Assembly (NCBI GenBank): GCA_047967505.1
Contig: CM106539.1
Strand: one strand, 5' to 3'
DNA: 64,000 nt
Origin: Dipteris shenzhenensis
Taxonomy: Eukaryota > Polypodiophyta > Polypodiopsida > Gleicheniales
Both the position numbers and the translations under genes were made by a program. The notes beneath the pieces are model-generated. The model saw only the letters and a program-made list of their open reading frames with translations, was not told the origin of the DNA and did not search any database. Numbering within the stretch: position 1 is the stretch's first letter; each line of letters opens with the position of its first letter. Of the stretch, positions 58,380 through 64,000 are shown in pieces.

Positions 58380-59315
58380 TTGATAGTTGGGAGGGTGGTA
58401 GTGGGAGAAAGGGAGAGTGGGAAAGTGGAGAAAGGGAGTGTGGGAGGGTGGTAGTGGGAGAAAGGGAGAGTGGGAGAGGGAGTGGGAATGGGGGCGGTGG
58501 GGGTGGGGGTGGGAGGATGGGAGTGGGAGTGGGAGAGGGAGTGGGAATGGGGGAGGTGGGGGTGGGGGTGGAAGAATGGGAGTGGGAGTGGGAGAGGGAG
58601 TGGGAATGGGGGAGGTGGGGGTGGGGTGAGGGTGGGAGGATGGGAGGATGGGAGTGGGAGTGGGAGGGGTGGGGAGTGGGAGTGGGAGGATGGGAGTGGG
58701 AGAGGGAGTGGGAATGGGGGAGGTGGGGGTGGAAGTGGGAGGGGTGAGGTGGGAGGATGGGAGTGGGAATGGGGGAGGTGGGGGTGGAAGTGGGAGGGGT
58801 GGGGTGGGAGGATGGGGGAGGGAGTGGGAGTGGGGGAGGTGGGGGGGGTGGGAAAATGGGAGTGGGAGTGGGAATGGGGGAGGTGGGGGGGTGGGAAAAT
58901 GGGAGTGGGAGTGGGAGTGGGAGAGGGAGTGGGAGGATGGGAGTGGGAGGGGTGAGGTGGGAGGATAAGGGTGGGAGAATGGGAGTGGGAGTGGGAATGG
59001 GGGGGGAGGGGTGGGGGTGGGAGGATGGGAGTGGGAGTGAGAGGTGTAGGTGGGAGGATGGGAGTGGGTGGGAGAATGGGAGTGGGAGTGGGAGTGGGAA
59101 TGGGGGAGGTGGGGGTGGAGTGAGGGTGGGAGTGGGAGGGGTGGGGTGCGAGGATGGGAGTGGGAGAGGGAGTGGAAATGGGAAAGGTGAAAGAATGGGC
59201 GTGGGCGTGGGAGTGAGAATGGGGGAGGTGGGGTGGGAGGATGGGGGTGGGAGTGGGAGTGGGAATGGGGTGGGAGTGGGAATGGGGTGGGAGGATGGGA
59301 GTGGGTGGGAGAGAG
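58380..59315. repeat. G-rich minisatellite (GGGAGTGGGAATGGGGGAGG type)
   Basis: The plus strand is almost free of C. Units combine GGGAGTGGGAGTGGGA, GGGAATGGGGGAGGTGGGGG and GGATGGGAG in irregular order. Runs of three to seven G every few bases make quadruplex structures likely. Minus-strand frames give long Pro/His/Ser/Thr stretches that are compositional artefacts. Confidence 0.92.
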
Positions 59316-59334
59316 AGAGAAGATAATCTAATAG

Positions 59335-59536
59335 AGAGGCCAATGGGAGAGGAGATAATGTTATAGAAGGACCAATGAGAGAGAAGCACTTAAAACCCTA
59401 GTTTTTCTTATATATACTCTCCTTCTCTCATTGTTTCTCTCATTTCAACAAGGAAGAGCAAGAGGAGAAGCAAAAAGAGGAGGAAGAGCAAAAGCAAGCA
59501 CAAGCAAGCACAAGCATCGTTTTCAACTTTTTTCCA
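59335..59536 (+). promoter_or_regulatory. Candidate plant promoter and 5' UTR exon
   Basis: Between two G-rich blocks lies a 200-bp normal-composition island with, in order on the plus strand, CCAATGGG (59340), CCAATGAG (59371), a telo-box AAAACCCTAG (59391), TATATATA-like TTATATATACTC (59408), a CT-rich start region and, at 59536, TTTTTTCCAG followed by GTACTT, a donor-like site. The spacing fits a plant core promoter. The transcript could be the gene starting at 63811. This is inference. Confidence 0.4.
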
Positions 59537-59569
59537 GGTACTTCTTTTAAAATTTGTATTCTTTGAAAT

Positions 59570-61560
59570 TTTATTATAGAGAGAGAGAAGTGAAGGAAAG
59601 ATTTTTAGAGAGAGAAAAGAAGAGAGAGAGTCTTGCTGCCTCGGCAGCAAAAGAGAGAGAGAAAGAGAGAGGGAGAGAGACGAGAGAAGGGGGGGGAAAG
59701 AGAGGGGAGAGAAAGGGAGGGGGGAGAGAAGGGGGAGGGGGGAAAGAGAGGGGAGAGAGGGGGGAAGCAGCGAGGGGGGGGAGAGAGAGAGGGGAGGGGG
59801 AGGCCGCTGCCGCGGCAGCGCAGAGGGGGGGAGGGAGGGGAGGGAGAGGGGAGGGGAGAGGGAGGGGAGGCAGCGAGAGAGGGAGGGGGGGCGGGGAGAG
59901 AGAGGGGGGAGAGGGAGGGGAGGCGAGGGGGGAGAGGGAGGGGAGGGGGCCGCTGCCGCTGCCGCGGCAGCGAGAGAGGGGGAGGGGGGGGAGAGGGAAG
60001 GGGGGCCGGTGAGAGGGAGAGGGGAGAGGGAGGGGTGGGGGCCGCGGCGAGAGAGGGAGGGGGGGCGGTGAGAGGGAGGGGGGAGAGGGAGGGGAGGGGG
60101 CCGCTGCCACGGCAGCGGCAACGAGAGGGGGAGGGGGGGGAGGGGAGGGGGAGGGGAGGGGGGAGAGGGAGGGGAGGGGGCCACTACCGCTGCCGCGGCA
60201 GCGAGAGAGGGGGAGGGGGGGGAGAGGGAAGGGGGGGGGGCGGGGGCAAGGGGGGGGAGAGAGAAGGGGGGGCAGTGAGAGGGAGCGGGGAGAGGGAGGG
60301 GAGGGGGCCGGGGCGAGAGAGGGAGGGGGGCGGTGAGAGGGAGGGGGGAGAGGGAGGGGAGGGGGCCGCTGCCGCGACAGCGGCAGCGAGAGAGGGGGAG
60401 GGGGGAGAGGGGAGGGGGAGGGGGGAGAGGGGAGGGGGAGGGGAGGGGGCCGCTGCCACGGCAGCGGTAGCGAGAGAGGGGGAGGGGGGGGAGAGGGAAG
60501 GGGGGAGGGGGGGGCAGCGAGAGGGAAGGGGGGGGAAGAGAGAGAGAGGGGGGGGCCGCTGCCGCGGCAGCGGCAGCGAGAGAGGGAGGGGAAGGGAGAG
60601 AGAAGGGGGGGGGGAAAGGGAGGGGAGGGGAGGGGGAGAGAGAGAAGGGGGGGGCCGCGGCAGCGAGAGAGGGGGAGGGGGGGGAGAGGGAAGGGGGGAG
60701 AGAGAGGGAGGGGGGAGCGAGAGAGGGGGGAGAGGGAAGGGGGGGGGGCCGCGGCCGCTGCCGCGGCAGTGAGAGAGGGGGAGGGGGGAGAGAGGGAAGG
60801 GGGGAGGGGGCAGGGGCAGCGAGAGAGAGGGAAGGGGGAGAGAGAGAGAAGGGGGGGCCGCGGCCGCTGCCGCGGCAGCGAGAGAGGGAGGGGGGGAGAG
60901 AGAGAAGGGGGGGCGGCGAGAGAGAGGGGGGAGAGGGAGGGGAGGGGAGGGGGAGAGAGAGAAGGGGGGGGCCGCGGCCGCTGCCACGGCAGCGAGAGAG
61001 GGGGAGGGGGGAGAGGGAAGGGGGGAGGGGGCGGGGGCAGCGAGAGAGAGGGGAGGGGGAGAGAGAGAGAAGGGGGGGCCGTGGCCGCTGCCACGGCAGC
61101 GAGAGAGGGAGGGGGGGGAGAGAGAGAAGGGGGGGTAGCGAGAGAGAGGGGAGGGAGAGAGAGAGGGGGAGGGGGGGAGAGGGAAGGGGTGGGGAGAGGG
61201 AAGAGAGAGGGGGGGCCGCTGCCGCGGCAGCGAGAGAGGAGGGGGGGGAGAGAGAGTAGGGGGGAGATGTGAGAGAGAGAGACAGGGGGAGGGAGAGAGA
61301 GAGAGGAGGGGAGGGGCCGCTGCTGTGGCAGCGAAAGAGAGGGAGGGGTGGAGAGAGAGAGAGAGAGAGGGGGAGGAGAGAGAGAGAGAGGGGGAGGCCG
61401 CCGCCGCGGCAGCGAGAGGGAGAGAGGGGGGGGAGAGAGAGAGGGGAGGGGGGGGAGATGCGGCAAGTGAGAGAGAGAGTGGGGAGGAGAGTGGGGAGCG
61501 CAAGTGAGAGAGAGGGAAAAGGTGAGGAGAAAGGGAGAGAGAGAGAGAGAGAGGGGAAAT
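59570..61560. repeat. Polypurine array with CGCTGCCGCGGCAGCG palindromes
   Basis: About 2 kb of GAGAGAGGGGGAGGGGGGG-type purines on the plus strand, punctuated roughly every 75-130 bp by GGCCGCTGCCGCGGCAGCGA or a variant. I count about fifteen palindromes between 59810 and 61415. Frames on both strands are open by composition (Arg/Gly/Glu on plus, Pro/Leu/Ser on minus) and are not genes. Each palindrome is the only pyrimidine-containing DNA in its unit. Confidence 0.93.
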
Positions 61561-61639
61561 GAAGAGGAGGGGAGAGAGTAGACTAAGATGAGAGGAAACG
61601 TAGACTAGAGCGGAGAGGAAAGAGAGAGAGAGAAGAGTG

Positions 61640-62400
61640 AGAGAGATGGAAATTTAGAGAGGGAGGACACGAGAAAGTACGATCGAGATAGAAAATCTTA
61701 CCAATGAAGAGGAGAAATGAGTGGGCGACGATCGAGACAAGATGAAGAAGCTACGATCAATGAGGCATATGAGAGGAGATTGGTATGTGATTTAGTCTAA
61801 ACTTAAACAAACAAAACTATAAACTTTGGTGTTTGATGAAAATTTAGAGAGAAGGGCACAAGAGAAAGTACGATCGAGATAAAAAATCTTACCAATGAGG
61901 AGAAAAAATGAGTGGGCGACGATCAAGAAGAGATAAAGGAGAGATGTTTTGATGGAAGAATTTGGGAGCTACGATCAATGAGGCATATTAGAGGAGATTG
62001 GTGTGTGATTTAGTCGAAACTTAAACAAACAAAACTATAAACCTTGGTGTTTGAAAAGAGAAACGTGTGGAAACTAGAATTTCAAAATTTCCCGCCTTTT
62101 TTTAAACTATGAATCCTTGTGTTTGAAAAGACAAACCTTGGTGTTTGAAAAGAGAAACGTGTGGAAACTAGAATTTCAAAATTTCCCGCCTTTTATTAAA
62201 CTATGAACCCTTGTGTTTGAAAAGACAAATGTGTGAAAACTTGAAAATTGTGATAAAAGACAACCTTGTGTTTCAAAAGACAAATGCGTGGATGTGAAAA
62301 TTGTGATAAAAGACAACCTTGTGTTTCAAAAGACAAACGCATGGATGTGAAAAGACAAATGTATGCTAAAAGCAAAACTTGTAGAAACTTGAATTTTAAA
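61640..62400. repeat. Tandem duplications of 90-215 bp
   Basis: A unit starting near GAAATTTAGAGAG and containing AGAAAGTACGATCGAGATA occurs twice, offset 191 bp (the second has ~25 extra bp). Then GAAACGTGTGGAAACTAG units repeat at about 62062 and 62153, and TTGTGATAAAAGACAACCTT units at about 62248 and 62304. No gene is seen. Confidence 0.8.
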
Positions 62401-62789
62401 TTTTTCTTTGTTTTTGAATTTAAAATGAGTTTCACATTCATTTTTAATTTACTAGTTTAATTTAGACTATAATGCATTTTGTTTTGGAATATAAAGAGTA
62501 TAATTTTAATTTTATTACATTTTAAATTAAAATTTTAAAAGTAGTTTAACTTACATTCGTTATTATTACTTTAATTTATTTCTTTTTAGGGAGAATTAAT
62601 ATATTCTTCTAGGTAAATATTAAATTTTTAATTTTAAGTCTTGTTTTCTTTATTTTACGTTATTTTTTCATAAACTTTAAGTTAAACTACTTTATAGTTT
62701 TTATTATATAAATTCAAATTTATTAAGATTTTAACTTCTTATTAATGTGAATGTTCAATTCTTATGGGTTGTAAGTAAATTAGTTTTTG
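62401..62789. other. AT-rich spacer
   Basis: Very AT-rich, no frames or repeats that I recognise. Confidence 0.4.
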
Positions 62790-63101
62790 AAAATATAAAT
62801 TTTATCTTTTTTAAAATGAGAAGGAGAAGAGAGAGAGAGAGAAGGGGGGGCCGCTGCCGCGGCAGCGAGAGAGAATGGGGGGGGAGAGAGAGAGAAAGGG
62901 GTGGGAGGATGGGAGTGGGAGAGGGAGTGGGAATGGGGAAGGTGAAAGAATGGACGTGGGCGTGGGAGTGAGAATGGGGAAGGTGGGGTGGGAGGATGGG
63001 GGCGGCAGCGAGAGAGAAGGGGAGGGAGAGAAGGGGGGAGAGAGAGAGAGAAAGGGGTGTGAGTTTAAAAAAGATAAAATATAAATTTTATCTTTTTTAA
63101 A
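62790..63101. repeat. Transposed G-rich block between 26-bp direct repeats
   Basis: A 26-bp sequence starting AAAATATAAATTTTATC is present exactly at 62790-62815 and 63076-63101. Between them lies a ~240-bp composite: a GGCCGCTGCCGCGGCAGCGA unit of the 59.6-61.5 kb type, then ~120 bp matching the 59.15-59.25 kb minisatellite (GGTGAAAGAATGG, GTGGGCGTGGGAGTGAGAAT). It looks like a copied piece of the large array. Confidence 0.8.
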
Positions 63102-63106
63102 CTCAC
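63059..63106. repeat. 48-bp AT-rich palindrome
   Basis: Perfect 22-bp arms at 63059-63080 and 63085-63106 (arm begins GTGAGTTTAAAAAAGATA) around a 4-bp centre. It coincides with the right-hand direct repeat of the G-rich block. Confidence 0.92.
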
Positions 63107-63810
63107 AACCTTAGTGTATTAAAAAGAATAATGGAAAATAGATTATTTTTTGCTTTTAATTCGCAACCTAAGGATATTAAAAAGAACAATGGAAAAGAAA
63201 TTATTTCTTGCTTTTCTTCGCTTCGACGGTTGGTGTAGTCTAGATTAGCATAGATTAGTTTGTCCTTAGAGGAGAGAACTCCAAAAAAACCAATCAAAGC
63301 CATGCTCGAAATTTCCCGACTAGTTCCTAATCGGAGTCAGTCCATTCGTTCACATTCGGTTTCACAGTCACAACAACCCTACCATTTAAGCAACGATTAA
63401 GGTTTTTAAACTTTCAAGATGATTGAAAGTTGTATCAGTGGACATGACAGATTACAGTTGTGGAAGTTGACAGAGCATTTTACACTTATATCAGTTGCGG
63501 GAGTTGACAGAGCATTTTGTACTTATATATGACAGACTTCAAATTTGTATTCAGAGATCATTGTAAATCCTTATTTTTTTTCACATTTATGCTCTAAGCC
63601 TTGTAAAGCCTTTTAGGCTATTCCCAAAGCATTTATGCTCTAAGCCTTGTAAAGCCTTTTAGGCTATTCCCAAAGCATGAAATTGATACTTATATGATTG
63701 GGAAGAATAAAAACTTGAGGTGTATTAATGGGACTTATTGTACTTTTGATTTTTCAAAGTAATTGTAGTTTGTCAAAGTACTTAAAATTTGTGTTGTGCT
63801 TGAATACAGG
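63107..63810. repeat. Spacer with an exact 47-bp tandem duplication
   Basis: 63583-63629 and 63630-63676 are identical (unit starts CATTTATGCTCTAAGCC). A ~55-bp imperfect duplication with AGTTGACAGAGCATTTT lies at about 63450-63525. The segment leads to a TTGAATACAG acceptor-like site at 63809. Confidence 0.75.
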
Positions 63811-64000
63811 ATGGATCTTGAGGCTACAGCATTTGTCAATGGTATGACACTGAAATACAATGGAAGAATTTATGCCCCAAAGGACTTCACAAACTGGACA
63901 GTTGTTGACACAACAAAGAAAGCATGGTTCTTGGTCTTAAGTAAAGGAAATCTCATTCTAGTGATGACAAAGAGAGAGTTGGAGAAAGATGAGTGCACAT
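63811..64000 (+). CDS. 5' part of an unidentified ORF, runs off the window
   Basis: ATG at 63811 directly follows TTGAATACAG, a good 3' splice site. The 63 codons visible are open: MDLEATAFVNGMTLKYNGRI, YAPKDFTNWTVVDTTKKAWF, LVLSKGNLILVMTKRELEKD. The composition is that of a real soluble protein, and there are no stops. I do not recognise the family. An upstream non-coding exon at 59.4-59.5 kb is possible. Confidence 0.5.
   Translation, partial: MDLEATAFVNGMTLKYNGRIYAPKDFTNWTVVDTTKKAWFLVLSKGNLILVMTKRELEKDECT

Noticed and set aside
58351-61503. Very long open frames on both strands (up to 630 codons, Pro/Ser/Leu or Arg/Gly/Glu rich)
   Set aside because: The DNA lacks C or T on one strand, so stops cannot occur; no start context, domain or codon bias supports a gene.

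Overview
The window looks like nuclear DNA of a land plant. It contains En/Spm (CACTA) transposons of the plant two-gene type, a Copia element whose primer site resembles the plant initiator-Met-tRNA type, GT-AG introns, and about 1 kb of plant-type telomere repeat (CCCTAAA on the + strand). I saw no rRNA, tRNA, CRISPR array or operon. Long introns, heavy TE nesting and two poorly described RNase H-like transposase families make a seedless plant (fern, lycophyte or bryophyte) plausible, but that is inference.

Layout. 1-4.8 kb: decayed minus-strand coding remnants, one clearly Helitron-like. 4.84-16.2 kb: CACTA copy A1, with a leftward TNP2 transposase gene, a rightward TNPA-like gene, and between them a ~4 kb array of GCATAAGC-type palindromes. 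16.1-16.6 kb: an OB-fold-like fragment. 16.6-24.6 kb: mostly unassigned, with one hAT-like MITE at 22.8 kb. 24.6-42.4 kb: a decayed transposase-like gene whose two exons are separated by a 15-kb intron. That intron holds a degenerate repeat, a Ty3 element and a second CACTA copy (A2), and part of the intron (about 26.8-38.9 kb) has been inverted. The inversion splits both the Ty3 element and the TNPA-like gene of A2. 43.7-46.4 kb: a truncated Copia element. 47.7-52.7 kb: CACTA copy B, a separate family with its own terminal motif and a second MITE. 53.4-57.2 kb: an uninterrupted 1,253-codon ORF of the DUF7869 kind, the only large intact coding region. 57.2-58.3 kb: an interstitial telomere-type array. 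58.4-61.6 kb: extremely G-rich, strand-asymmetric repeats with embedded CGCTGCCGCGGCAGCG palindromes. 61.6-63.7 kb: tandem duplications and AT-rich DNA. 63.8-64.0 kb: the start of an unidentified ORF that runs off the window.

How parts work together. In all three CACTA copies the TNP2 gene and the TNPA-like gene diverge from a central region. The short motif that fills the element ends (GTCGCTATATAGCGAC in A, a TAGACGCG-like motif in B) occurs again just upstream of the TNP2 start. In A1 the palindromic array appears to lie in the first intron of the TNPA-like gene, after a short non-coding exon. A2 is the mirror image of A1, as expected after inversion. A shared CTT target duplication and matching flanking minisatellite at its two separated ends support that history. 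Everything here was read by eye without database searches, so family names rest on remembered motifs, and exon borders are splice-site guesses.
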